A program made the position numbers and the translations under genes. From Dactylis glomerata (taxonomy: Eukaryota > Streptophyta > Magnoliopsida > Poales > Poaceae): 64,000 nt of DNA. The stretch's first letter is position 1. Each line of letters opens with the position of its first letter. Below are positions 43,374 through 54,600 of this stretch, in pieces. Location: positions 586,240 through 650,239 of the forward strand of contig QXEO01001810.1 of NCBI GenBank assembly GCA_007115705.1. The letters run 5' to 3'. The notes under the pieces were generated by a model, which did not search any database, was not told the DNA's origin, and saw only the letters and a program-made list of their open reading frames with translations.

Positions 43374-45819
43374 TGATACGTCCAAAACGTATCTACTTTC
43401 CCGAACACTTTTGCTATTGTTTCTCCTCTAATTTGTGTGTTTTGAATGCAACTAACACGGACTGACACTGTTTTCAACAGAATTACTCTGGTGTCTCATT
43501 TTTGTGCAGAAATCCAACTTTCAGTAAAAATCTACTATATACTAAAAGCACAATACGAGGGGTTTAAAATAGAGACACCATGTTAATCCACATCATCAAG
43601 ATTATTTCAACCGTTAGATCTGTAATTAATAACTGGGATTTAAAGATTAAAAAGTTACGTACAATATTATTTATGTACAAAGGAGTCCAAAGACACGTGA
43701 TAAACAAAAGGAAAGTCACGTCCTAAATTAACCCGGTCACCTGTACAAAATAAAGGCACAAGTCGGGACGTGTTCAAAACAAAAAAAATACTTCCTGACC
43801 GATTGGGCTCCAACGTCACTATGCATATGTAGCAGCTCACGTTAGCCTTATATAAGGAGATATAAGGGATAAAAGGAGAGTACGTGTTCAAAATGAAAGA
43901 GAACTCGCTGGTAGTCACAGAGCTAGATCTTTAAACATGTAAAAGGTCCCTATATATCTTCATGCGGCAACTCGACACATCCATCACGTCACAAAATTCA
44001 AATTGTCGAAAATGTCTGAAAAAATGTACAATATAACTTATTTTATATGGCTTAACTATAAAAAATCATTTGAATCAAAGAGGTGTAAGCAAGGTCAACT
44101 AAGACTTCACAAAACTCAGTTAAGTTTAATAAACTAGGTTACTTGATGAGTGGATTATTACAGCACATCGCATGTTTCAGCTTACAAGTCTCATGTTGGA
44201 AAGAAATATCGCTAAGTCGGTCATCTTCGTGGAACAATTCATAGGTCTCTAGAGATTTTTGGCAAATCGACAATCTGCCACCATATTGCAACGTCACAAA
44301 TAAAGTCCACCCCATAACAAAACCAAATCGTCAAGCATGTAAAAGGTCTCTAGGTATATATATTTTTGTCACAGCTCAACAATCATCCATAAATTTTAAA
44401 ATTAGATTGTCAGCCAAGGCAACGTAAAATATGGCTCATTCTGGTCTTCCTGCAACAATTTAGAAATGCATCAATGTTTAATTTTTTGCATGTTCTTGCA
44501 ATAATTAATCTAATAAGTAAACATGTCTGTATAAGAAAACAATAAGCTCTTAGTACTTCCTACACAGTTAAATGATGCCTCGGGAAAAATCATCAAAAAT
44601 CCTATTTCACCAGAAGAACCACGGAGCCAGAAGACAGGAGGGAAAGGAGGCCTAAGGGGCCCTCACGCACTGGTGGCGCGGCCCAGCCCTGGCCGCGCCA
44701 CACTGGCGTGAGGAGGCTCCAACCATCCTCTCGGCCTCCCCTCTCGCCTACATATACCCTCTGACGACATAATATCGAGGAGGGGGGCGTTTTTCCCAGA
44801 TAGACTTCCGCTGCGCCGCCGCCATCAGAAACCGCGATTCGGAACCAGAAACTCCGTTCTGGCACCCTGCCGGGACGGGTATTCGGAGGAGATCTTCATC
44901 ACCATCATCACCGACGCTCCTCCATCGACCATCCATGACTCCCCCATGCATGTGTGAGTAATTCCCCCGCTGTAGGTGAGGGGATGGTAGGGATTGGATG
45001 AGATTGTTTATGTAATTTGATATGAGATTGATAGGGCATAGTGCCTAGTATCTTTATTTAGTGCCTATGACATTGTTGCAACTTGTTGTGCTTAATGCTT
45101 GTCACTTTGGGCCCGAGTGCCATGATTTCAGATCTGAACATGTTATTATTTCTATGATGATACTTGTTTTTTATGGTCTTACCTACAAGTTGTATACACA
45201 TATTGTTGTCCGGAACCCGAGGCCCCAAAGTGACAGAAATTGGGATAACCGGAGGGGATGACTATGATGTGAGGATCACATATGTTCACCGAGTGCTAAT
45301 GCTTTGCTCCGGTGCTCTATTAAAAGGAGTACCTTAATTACCAGTAGTTTCCCTTGAGGCCCTGCTACAACAGGCTGGTAGGACAAAAGATGTCGTGCAA
45401 GTTTCTCCTTGTGAGCACGTACGACTATATACGGAACACATGCCTATGATTGTTTGTACTAAGATGCTTTATCATTATTTATCTGCAATGCCCATGTCTC
45501 ATTGATTTCATGAATTATCTTATCCATGCAACGCCCGTAATCCATCCCTATGCCTACAGTATTTGTTCCTACTGTGTACAACTGTTACTATTACTGCTGC
45601 TATTTTACTACTGCTGTTACTGTTTCACTACTGTCACCACTATAAAACTGTTGCTACTGATAAACCACTGCGAGCAAGACTATTTCCAGGTGCAGCTGAA
45701 TTGACAACTCATCTGTTAAGGCTTACATATATTCTTTGGCTCCCCTTGTGTCGAATCAATAAATTTGGGTAATACTTCCCTCGAAGACTGTTGCGATCCC
45801 CTATACTTGTGGGTCATCA
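43374..45819 (+). repeat. E4 5' LTR with Helitron-like insertion
   Basis: 2,446 bp, from TGATACGTCCAAAACG to GTGGGTCATCA. Removing 43531-44579 gives the same ~1.4-kb LTR as at the 3' end. It contains a GC-rich hairpin (44672-44702) and a CATATA promoter-like site near 44751. Confidence 0.93.
43531..44579 (+). mobile_element. Helitron-like insertion in E4 5' LTR
   Basis: Absent from the 3' LTR. It begins TCTACTATATACTAAAAG right after an A, the classic plant Helitron 5' end (TC start, insertion after A). It is AT-rich and about 1.05 kb, with no ORF of note. The expected 3' hairpin plus CTRR is not visible at the right junction (...TGATGCC/TCGGG), so the 3' end is damaged or atypical. Confidence 0.6.
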
Positions 45820-45830
45820 AGACTATTTTC

Positions 45831-45848
45831 TGGCGCCGTTGCCGGGGA
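45831..45848 (+). other. E4 primer-binding site (tRNA-Asp type)
   Basis: TGGCGCCGTTGCCGGGGA, 11 nt after the 5' LTR. Same site as in E1 and E2. Confidence 0.92.
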
Positions 45849-45908
45849 GCATAGCTTTATTTGTAAGTTCACTTGGTATTCATATTGTTCGCTGCAATCC
45901 TTTTCATC

Positions 45909-47557
45909 ATGGGTAAACCTCGTGATGGAAAAGTTCCTATATTGCCATCCACTACAAGAAGAGGTACGACTCTCAACACCTCTGTTGCTCTTGATTCACC
46001 ATCTGTTATGAGTAAGTTGCTTACACCACCACACCCACACGCTACTGCTACTACTTCTGCTGAGATTGAAAATGCCACTGATAATTTAGATGATGCTTCT
46101 ACTGTGCTTGATGAGAGTGGTTCACTAGGTTCCTTTTTAGATGCTACTATTGCTAGAGCTAAGTTGGGAAACACCACTGTTATACCTGTTAGTTCACCTG
46201 AGTCTAGGGAATGTCCTAGTGATGATTATGATGATGATGCTTATATTGAGCTTAATGATGATTTTATTGCTGAAGCACGTGCTGCTCGTAATGCTGGTAA
46301 TGTTAAAGAACTTCTTGTAAGACGTTCTGTCAGATATAATTTGTCTCCTGATCCTAAGTTTGCTGCTTCTCCCATAAATATTAGAGACAAGGATTATGAT
46401 TTCTCTTTGGATTTATCTTACATATCTATTGTTGAGAAAACTCCTTTTTGTGGTACTAAAGATGAGAGTGCTATGGAGCACATGAATGAGCTTTCTACTT
46501 TGAGTAATTTGTTTTCTGATGATATTAAGCTCCGCACTTACTTTGTTGCTAAGATTTTTCCTTTCTCATTGAAAGATGCTTCTAAAACTTGGTTTAACAG
46601 CTTGTCTCCTGGTTCTCTTACTAGTCCTATTGCTTTGGTTAATGCTTTCTTTCAGAAATATTTTCCCGCTAGTGCTCAACATGCTGCTGTGCAGAAAATC
46701 TTTGATTTTGAACATGGAAAAGGAGAGATATTGCCCGAATCTTGGACAAGGTTTTGTTCTTTAATTAGAGCTCTGCCTAAAGAACCATTGCCTAAAAATG
46801 AACTCCTTGATATATTTTATAATGGACTAACGGATGAATCTAAGTCATATTTGGATAGTTGTGCTGGTTGTGTTTTCAGGGAAAGAACTCCGGCTGAAGC
46901 TAAAGAATTAATGGCTAAAATAAGCCGGAATCATGATGATTGGACTTTAGTTGAGCCAACACCAGCACCCACCCCTGCGCCATCTACAGAGCCTACGCCG
47001 AAGAAGAGAGGGATGATTGAATTAAATGATGAAGTTATGAAGGAAGCTAAGAAATCTCTTAAGGAGAAAGGTATTAAAGCCGAAGATGTTAAAAATTTAC
47101 CTCCTATAGAAGAATTATGTAAGCCAATCCCTCACTCATCTACTATTGAGGTACACTCTCTCCAACGTTTTGATGAAAGAGATATTCCTTATACTAAACC
47201 TCCTGATCAATGCTTAGATGAGTTTGATAATTTTATTGTTAAGCAAGAAAATTTTAATAGAATGGTGCATAATCATTTGTTGGAAAATTCTAGAGCTATT
47301 AACAAGTTGCAGGATATTGTGGAGAGAACCGCCAATGATGTGAAGATACTTGTTAAACATTTTCAAATGGTTCAAACACAAATTGATCAGCTTACCAAGG
47401 TGCAAAAAGACTTGCTAGTTAATGCTGCAAGAGAGAAGCAAGCATGTGAAATACGCACGAGAAGTGGCGCTGCTACTCAAGATCCATTATATCCTGAAGG
47501 ACATCCTAAGAGGGTTGAGCAAGATTCTCAACACACTTCAAATGATGATATCCCTTC

Positions 47558-47588
<31 letters not shown>

Positions 47589-48572
47589 AAGAAGCATAAA
47601 ACAACTGCAGAATCCTCTGATGCAGGTAAAGATCCTAATAGTGTTTCTATTTCTGATGCTGAAACTGAACCAGGAGATGCTTCCGATAAAGAAGAAGTTG
47701 AAGAAGAACCAGAGAAGATTGATAAAAATGCAAAGTACACCAAAGAAGACTTCATTGCCAACAAGCATGGTAAAGAGAGAGAACCTTGGGTACAGAAACC
47801 AATGCCTTTTCCTAGTAAGAAACACAAGTCCAAGGAAGAAGAACACTACAACAGGTTTTGTGAATGGATGAGACCTTTATTTTTGCAAATTCCTTTGACT
47901 GATGCTATTAGAATGCCTCCTTATGCAAAGTATATGAAAGAAATTGTCACTAACAAAAGGAAAATTCCTAGTGAGGAAATTTCCACTTTACTTGCTAATT
48001 ATTCTTTTGATGGTAAAGTTCCAGAGAAGCTTGGAGATCCAGGTATACCAACTATTCCTTGCTCCATTAAAAATAACTATGTTAGAACTGCTTTATGTGA
48101 TTTGGGAGCTGGAGTTAGTGTCATGCCTTTTTCTCTTTATAAGAGACTTGATTTAGAAAAATTAGTATCAACTGATATATCTTTGCAGATGGCTGATAAG
48201 TCTACTACTATTCCTATTGGTATATGTGAAAATGTTCTTTTTCGAGTTGCTAACAGTTGTTTAATATTAACTGATTTTGTTGTGTTGGAAATGCCTGAAG
48301 ATGATAATATGTCTATTATTCTTGGGAGACCTTTTCTAAATACCGCAGGTGCTGTTATTAATTGCAATCAAGGAAAAGTCACTTTCAATGTCAATGACAA
48401 GGAGTATACGGTCTATTTTCCCAAGAAGATTGATAGGAAGAATGCTCTAAATTCAATTAAGCATGTTGAGACCATCAAAGTTGGTCAAATTATTTGTTCA
48501 GAGCAAAAGCCCAAGGAAGAATATCAAATTGTTATGGTTGGGACTATACCTATCAAAGTTGAGGTAACATAA
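45909..48572 (+). CDS. E4 gag-protease polyprotein
   Basis: An 887-codon ORF beginning MGKPRDGKVPILP, 60 bp after the PBS. Residues 1-130 are low-complexity and acidic. A Retrotrans_gag-like capsid region (about 150-340) includes FPFSLKDASKTWFNSL, then a KKRG/coiled region. A poly-Lys run encoded by about 12 AAG triplets follows (47560-47595). A retropepsin-like domain near the C-terminus has CDLGAGVSVMP (Asp-Leu-Gly-Ala, the Athila form of the active site) and IILGRPFLNTA. No zinc knuckle was found. The frame is intact, so Gag and protease could still be made. It ends before any reverse transcriptase. Confidence 0.9.
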
Positions 48573-49410
48573 GCATTTAGTGAAGTGCAAAGTTTTGCCT
48601 CATACAAAGTTAGTTTGGTAACAAGACTTGATCAACCTTGTTAGCAAAGTGATTTTATATGAACGAAACTTCGTTTTCACCGCATCCACTCCACCTCACT
48701 TGTATTTACTTTCATCAATTCTATCCCTTCAGTTTAGTTGCATGATTAAGAGTATCTCAGAGCTGCTGCACGCTTGGTTTTGTTTTGCTTGAAATCATTT
48801 TATCGTCGTTTTTCTGAATTTTTTTTTCGATATGCCAATTTCTGAAAAATCCTCGAAAATAAAGTTTCTCGAAAAAATTCTAGAAAATTCTTTATAAATT
48901 TTTATGTCAAAAATGGGGCAAAGAGACACCTGGGAGGCACCAGGTGGGGCTGCCATGCCACCTCACACATAGGTGGCACGGCCCAGCCCTGGCCGTGCCA
49001 CCCAGGTGTGAGAGGGCCCCACCTGGCCCCTCACTCATCTCTTCTTCCCCAGCTCTTTCTCTCTCCCGAAAACAATGACACACTCAGCTCAAAGTCGAGT
49101 TCTTGCTGTTCTTCACCTCGATTTTTCGATCTCCTTGCTCAGCCCAACATTTCTGCTGAAATTTGGATCATTTGTTCTCCGGTATGTGACTCCTCCACTT
49201 GTCCAAGTAGAATTTCTTTTGGTAAAGTATTTCTTGAGTATTTTAGCTTTGTAGGTGGCAGTATAAATGAGTATGCATGCTTGTTCTATTGCTTAGAAAG
49301 GTTATTTTGATGCATGATAGCTCTCTAGTAACTCACCATAGTAGTTTCCTCCACTTGCTTGTCGTAAAATCGCTTTTTATGAGTTTGTTAAAAAAAATCA
49401 GAGAAGGGAG
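48573..49410 (+). promoter_or_regulatory. E4 spacer with LTR-like GC hairpin
   Basis: No pol sequence remains here. A 12-bp perfect stem (GGTGGCACGGCC, 48972-48983; complement 48991-49002) with loop CAGCCCT closely copies the hairpin in the E4 LTRs. Longer imperfect pairing reaches CTCACAC/GTGTGAG. A TTTATAAATTTTTA stretch lies upstream (about 48890). The leader continues to the ORF at 49411. It could be a promoter, a leader structure, or the scar of a duplicated LTR piece. Confidence 0.5.
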
Positions 49411-50544
49411 ATGGACAACTTCACATATGGAGAAGTGTTTGAAAGTGATGCACCAAGGTCATCAAGGCCTTCAAGATCCACCGCTCAATATAGGATGTCT
49501 TATAATGAGGATCTCATGTCACCAAACCTTGAAGGGGATGATGGAGATGCACATCCATCCACCTTCCCTTGTATTAACTTTTTGAGTGATGCAGGGATTC
49601 TTGATGATTTCTTGCTCCTTATTAACAGGGTTGGGTTGACTGCTTACATGACAGATGAAAGTGACCAATATGCTATGCTTACAAAGATTTTCGTTGAAAG
49701 TTTTAAATTTACTAACGCTCATTTCAATCCTTCCATTGCATTTAAGATTTATGATAAGTCTATCACCATGCCTTTGGGGAGGTTTTGTTCTATTTTAGGT
49801 ATTCCCATGTTTGGAACGGCCAAGAGGATACAAAATCACCCCGCTGATTTGTTGGAGCTTTACCGAGGGGTGACCAATGATGATGACCGCACCACACAGC
49901 GTGGCAAGATAAGAAACATTCAGCTCCCAGCTATTAGATATTTTACTTACTATCTTGCAACTAGTGTACTTGGTAGAGAAAATACTAGCAATATCTCCAA
50001 CTATCATTTAGCTTTTCTAGCTACCGCTCTTGATGTTGGAAGGAAGTATAACCTTGGTGCTGTTATTGCTCGTCGCCTAGCCGCTAGGGGACCTATTTAT
50101 GGAGGTATTATTGCCGCGTGCATTGTTGCTGAGCTAGGACTTTCTATTGCTCCTAATGATGTATTGTTGGCTCCACAGAGGCTTGATCTTGCTGCCATGA
50201 AACTCCATCATTTTGTTACTGCTAACTCATGTGCAGGGAAATTAGTTTACAGGATGTTATTTATTGATGGAGAGGAAAGGGAAGTTCCCTTGCCTCAGCC
50301 TAACTTGTTCAGCATTCACGTGAGGCCATGGTCGCGCACGAAGGAGGAGTTGGACGATCAGCTTAGGCTGCTTGGTTTCAATATCCAACACGGCGCGGTG
50401 GTCCAGGAGGAAGAGGAGGAGCCGGCCTATCACTTCACCACGTACCACTCCGGGGCGTCCTCAAGCTCATATCAGGATGATGGTGCTTCTTCGTCACACT
50501 ACGGAGGCGCCACCTCATGGCCAAGTTGGCCGAGTTCGGATTGA
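49411..50544 (+). CDS. E4 second ORF (ATHILA ORF1-like, env position)
   Basis: A 377-codon intact ORF starting MDNFTYGEVFESDAPR. The middle contains INRVGLTAYM, FNPSIAFKIYDKSITMPLGR and FCSILGIPMFG, resembling the 'Arabidopsis retrotransposon ORF-1 (ATHILA)' protein family. The C-terminal 50 residues are Ser/Tyr/Gly-rich and end WPSWPSSD. I see no signal peptide or membrane anchor, so an envelope function is not supported. It stands where pol-env junction ORFs sit in Athila elements. Its intact frame next to a deleted pol suggests it is kept for a purpose, or that the deletion is recent. Confidence 0.7.
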   Translation: MDNFTYGEVFESDAPRSSRPSRSTAQYRMSYNEDLMSPNLEGDDGDAHPSTFPCINFLSDAGILDDFLLLINRVGLTAYMTDESDQYAMLTKIFVESFKFTNAHFNPSIAFKIYDKSITMPLGRFCSILGIPMFGTAKRIQNHPADLLELYRGVTNDDDRTTQRGKIRNIQLPAIRYFTYYLATSVLGRENTSNISNYHLAFLATALDVGRKYNLGAVIARRLAARGPIYGGIIAACIVAELGLSIAPNDVLLAPQRLDLAAMKLHHFVTANSCAGKLVYRMLFIDGEEREVPLPQPNLFSIHVRPWSRTKEELDDQLRLLGFNIQHGAVVQEEEEEPAYHFTTYHSGASSSSYQDDGASSSHYGGATSWPSWPSSD

Positions 50545-52515
50545 TCTCCACTTAGGCCAAAAGCCTAAGCTTGAGGGGGAGGTATGCCGACGATGCACTC
50601 ATCTACACATTATATTTTGTCGGACCCTTGTATATCCATGTTTCACCTTCTTTATTGTTCTAGTTCTTACTTCTGCTTTCCAAAACACGAAAAGACCAAA
50701 AATATTTCCGTTGTTTCTCTTTATTTGGTTCTTTGGTTTTCTACCTTTGGTTTGCTTTACTTGCTATTTTCGGTTTGCTACTTGAAAAACCCAAAAATAT
50801 TTTGCTTTGTTTGCTATTCCCTTCCGCTCTTGTTTCAAAAATCAAAAACGCAAAAAAATATTTGTTGTTCTTCTTCAGTTTTGTAAAGTTTGTTGCAGAG
50901 TTTAGTCCCCCATTACTCCATTGGAGCTTGGTATTCACTTTATATTATTCAAGCCACACAAGTGAAGAGCAATAATGACGACATATGACAATCCAAGATG
51001 TGGTAAGAGGCTGGTATGAACTCTATTTGTTTTCATTTTTGTACGTATACTCACTCATGTGGACATGCTTAGTCGGTTCATGTAAGGTATATGTTATCTA
51101 ATGGATGCTTTGTAGTTCTTGCTTTCAGATGATTAGTTCCAATTTACTATTAGCCTGTAGCATCTTATGTAGGCGCTTGCATGCTTTGTTTTATTCATAA
51201 TATGGTATGTTATTGTGGTATCCACCTCTGAAAGCATCATTTGAATCGACTTGGCACATGCTCAAGCATGCATATGACTAAATAAAAAGTCAATTAAGCC
51301 TCGATGATTTACTTTGCCTCAGATTTCTTGTATCATTTTTATGCCTATATTAATTTTGTTTTGTCGCAAGCATGATTATGACAGTTTTTTGCTCTCTCGA
51401 TTGTCGCTTCCCAGTCTTTTGCTAGCCTTCACTTGTACTGAGTATGAGCTCTACTCGTGCATCCAATTACCAAAAACCAAGTCTTCCAAAGAGTCCACTA
51501 TAAATTCCTATGCATGGTATTTGTAAGCCTTTCCAAGTAAATTTTCATGTGCTACCTTTCAAAACTTTCAACTACTTCTCATTTTGTGCCACTGTTTTTA
51601 GCTCATGGGGACGTAGTGGTCGGAATTGCTATCTTCCATATTAAATTAAGTACCCCTCGACTAGGCAGCTTCATCTGCTCGTCATTAATTTTGCAAGGGA
51701 GCCGGTCAGACCATTATAACCTTAATTCTAAAAGAAAGAAAAAAAGGCACTCCTCCAAGGAATGTGAAAGTTGGTGGGCACCCGATGGAATCGTTTAGCC
51801 ATGGTTTGAGAAAGGAAAAAGGTGGGGAGGAGTGCCAAAGCTTTATAAAAGAGCACCAATGTGCCAAAATTTCAAAGAACTCGGAACCGCTCTCACTTGT
51901 TTATTATGGAAGATAGCATGTCCCCATTGCTAGCCGTTGACATGAAACAACCACCTCTCAAAATAAATTTTTATCTCTGTTTTACAAATGAAAAGCTCTA
52001 GCACATGTTAAATCACTGCTTCCCTCTGCGAAGGGCCATTCGTTTACTTTTATGTTGAGTCACCATCTTCTAACTTTAAGCACTTCTTGAGAGCATAGCT
52101 GTTATTCTTAGTGTAATGTGCTTGTCCCAGAACACGGTTAATTGTGGTATAACTTTGATATTTTTATCTTTGATATTTCTACTTCTAGTCTTCTCTTGAA
52201 CTTCAGAGGTGCCTCAGCATTTATGTTTTGCTCCACAAATAAAGGCAAGTTGGATACCACTCTTTCATATCATTTATGCATATTACAATCTTGTTAGCTT
52301 CTTATGTACATGTTACTTGTTATTAGTGCATTGGCACTCTTTCATAGCTTGCTTGACTATGAGGTGACATTAGTTGCATATCTCTTATTATGAATTGCCT
52401 GAGTACTTGATCACATAGTTAGTATATATACATCATATGAGCAAATGTGTTCGTGAAAGTTTCTTTTATCGCTCTCAGTTGTTAACTGAATTGCTTGAGG
52501 AAAAGCAAATAGCTA
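50545..52515 (+). other. E4 3' internal non-coding region
   Basis: No gene. Homologous, in inverted orientation, to the internal regions of E1-E3 (for example 51480-51910 versus 8455-8770). It ends in AGCTAAGCTTGGGGGGAGT next to the 3' LTR. Confidence 0.75.
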
Positions 52516-52529
52516 AGCTTGGGGGGAGT

Positions 52530-53925
52530 TGATACGTCCAAAACGTATCTACTTTCCCGAACACTTTTGCTATTGTTTCTCCTCTAATTTGTGTGTTTTG
52601 AATGCAACTAACACGGACTGACGCTGTTTTCAGCAGAATTACTCTGGTGTCTCGTTTTTGTGCAGAAATCCAACTTTCAGTAAAAATTCGGGAAAATCAT
52701 CAAAAATCCTATTTCACTAGAAGACCCACGGAGCCAGAAGATAGGAGGGAAAGGAGGCCTAAGGGGCCCTCACGCACTGGTGGCGCGGCCCAGCCCTGGC
52801 CGCGCCACACTGGCGTGAGGAGGCTCCAGCCATCCTCTCGGCCTTCCCTCTCGCCTACATATACCCTCTGACGACATAATATCGAGGAGGGGGCGTTTTT
52901 CCCAGATAGACTTCCGCTGCGCCGCCGCCATCAGAAACCGCGATTCGGAACCAGAAACTCCGTTCTGGCACCCTGCTGGGACGGGGAGTCGGAGGAGATC
53001 TTCATCACCATCATCACCGACGCTCCTCCATCGACCATCCATGACTCCCCCATCCATGTGTGAGTAATTCCCCCGCTGTAGGTGAGGGGATGGTAGGGAT
53101 TGGATGAGATTGTTCATGTAATTTGATATGAGATTGATAGGGCATAGTGCCTAGTATCTTTATTTAGTGCCTATGACATTGTTGCAACTTGTTGTGCTTA
53201 ATGCTTGTCACTTTGGGCCCGAGTGCCATGATTTCAGATCTGAACATGTTATTATTTCTATGATAATACTTGTTGTTTATGGTCTTACCTACAAGTTGTA
53301 TACACATATTGTTGTCCGGAACCCAAGGCCCCAAAGTGACAGAAATTGGGATAACCGGAGGGGATGGCTATGATGTGAGGATCACATGTGTTCACCGAGT
53401 GCTAATGCTTTGCTCCGGTGCTCTATTAAAAGGAGTACCTTAATTACCAGTAGTTTCCCTTGAGGCCCTGCTGCAACAGGCTGGTAGGACAAAAGATGCC
53501 GTGCAAGTTTCTCCTTGTGAACACGTACGACTATATACGGAACACATGCCTATGATTGTTTGTACTAAGATGCTTTATCATTATTTATCTGCAATGCCCA
53601 TGTCTCATTGATTTCATGAATTATCTTATCCATGCAACGCCCGTAATCCATCCCTATGCCTACAGTATTTGTTTCTACTGTGTACAACTGTTACTATTAC
53701 TGCTGCTATTTTACTACTCCTGTTACTGTTTCACTACTGTTACCACTATAAAACTGTTGCTACTGATAAACCACTGCGAGCAAGACTGTTTCCAGGTGCA
53801 GCTGAATTGACAACTCATCTGTTAAGGCTTACATATATTCTTTGGCTCCCCTTGTGTCGAATCAATAAATTTGGGTAATACTTCCCTCGAAGACTGTTGC
53901 GATCCCCTATACTTGTGGGTCATCA
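52530..53925 (+). repeat. E4 3' LTR
   Basis: 1,396 bp and uninterrupted, with the same ends as the 5' LTR. It provides the empty site for the insertion in the 5' LTR (TAAAAATTCGGG at 52681-52692). Confidence 0.95.
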
Positions 53926-53930
53926 CGCTG

Positions 53931-54600
53931 CATCAATGGGTCTTGACCAGCCGGTCTTGTCCGTAAGTACCGCGACTGCCGCGGTAATGATGCCTTCTGC
54001 AAGTCCACCGCAGTGGACTTCCACCGCGCGTCCTCCATGCGCGCTCCTAGGGGTGACAGGGAGATCCCTACGGGATTCGCTTGCCACGCGCCCAGAGGTC
54101 TTGTCCTTCGGGACAAGTCTCGAGCCTTGTTTCGTATGCCACTTTCTCCCGGCTAGGGGAGATGCCTTCGCTTGCAAGGTTCCCTCACTGCAAGGGGGAG
54201 AGACCTTCTCCTCCTCCTTCCCAGCAAAGAGAAGGGCCTTGCCTGGTGCCCGGCAATGCCTTGCCGACGATTTGTCTCGGGCAGAGCTTGCTGTGGGCTC
54301 ACCGCGGGCATCGTTCCTGGACTCCTTCCAGGAAATGGTAAAGGGCAAAGGGGTGCCGCCATGACAGAGCTTCCGAAGATGCCAGTCAAGGAATTCTACG
54401 GACAACTTCGAGAAGCTCTTCCGCAGGAGCAGCCCTCGCCTTCACCATGCCCTTGGTGCCTCCACCCCTGCTCTGCTTTCAGCTGGTTCTCTCCCACCTT
54501 CTGCGGGGGATGAGCAACATGGCCCTGGCTATATGTATCCTAGACAGTGGATGCCTTCGTCTTCTTCCTGCTAGTGGGCTTGCGGATGGCTCTTCGCTGC
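53931..54600. other. GC-rich transposon-derived stretch, unidentified
   Basis: Follows the second CGCTG copy, so it should continue the LTR interrupted by E4. Short open frames exist on both strands but none looks like a real protein. An inverted word pair (CTTGCAAGG / GCAAGGGG near 54170-54200) is present. I cannot name it or place its right boundary. Confidence 0.4.

Larger units (their letters stand above)
43374..53925 (+). mobile_element. E4: Athila-like Gypsy LTR element with open ORFs, no RT/IN
   Basis: A plus-strand element with exact target duplication CGCTG (43369-43373 and 53926-53930). 5' LTR 43374-45819 (includes a 1.05-kb insertion), tRNA-Asp PBS 45831-45848, gag-protease ORF, second ORF in the env position, a 2-kb spacer shared (inverted) with E1-E3, polypurine tract AGCTTGGGGGGAG (52516-52528), 3' LTR 52530-53925. 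Reverse transcriptase, RNase H and integrase are absent between 48573 and 49410. LTRs differ by roughly 2% by eye. It must rely on pol supplied in trans. Confidence 0.93.

Noticed and set aside
49411..50544. True envelope protein in E4
   Set aside because: No signal peptide, transmembrane segment or cleavage motif; only its position is env-like.
53897..54405. Long open frames on both strands right of E4
   Set aside because: GC-rich DNA gives long frames by chance; the frames overlap the E4 target duplication and show no known domain.
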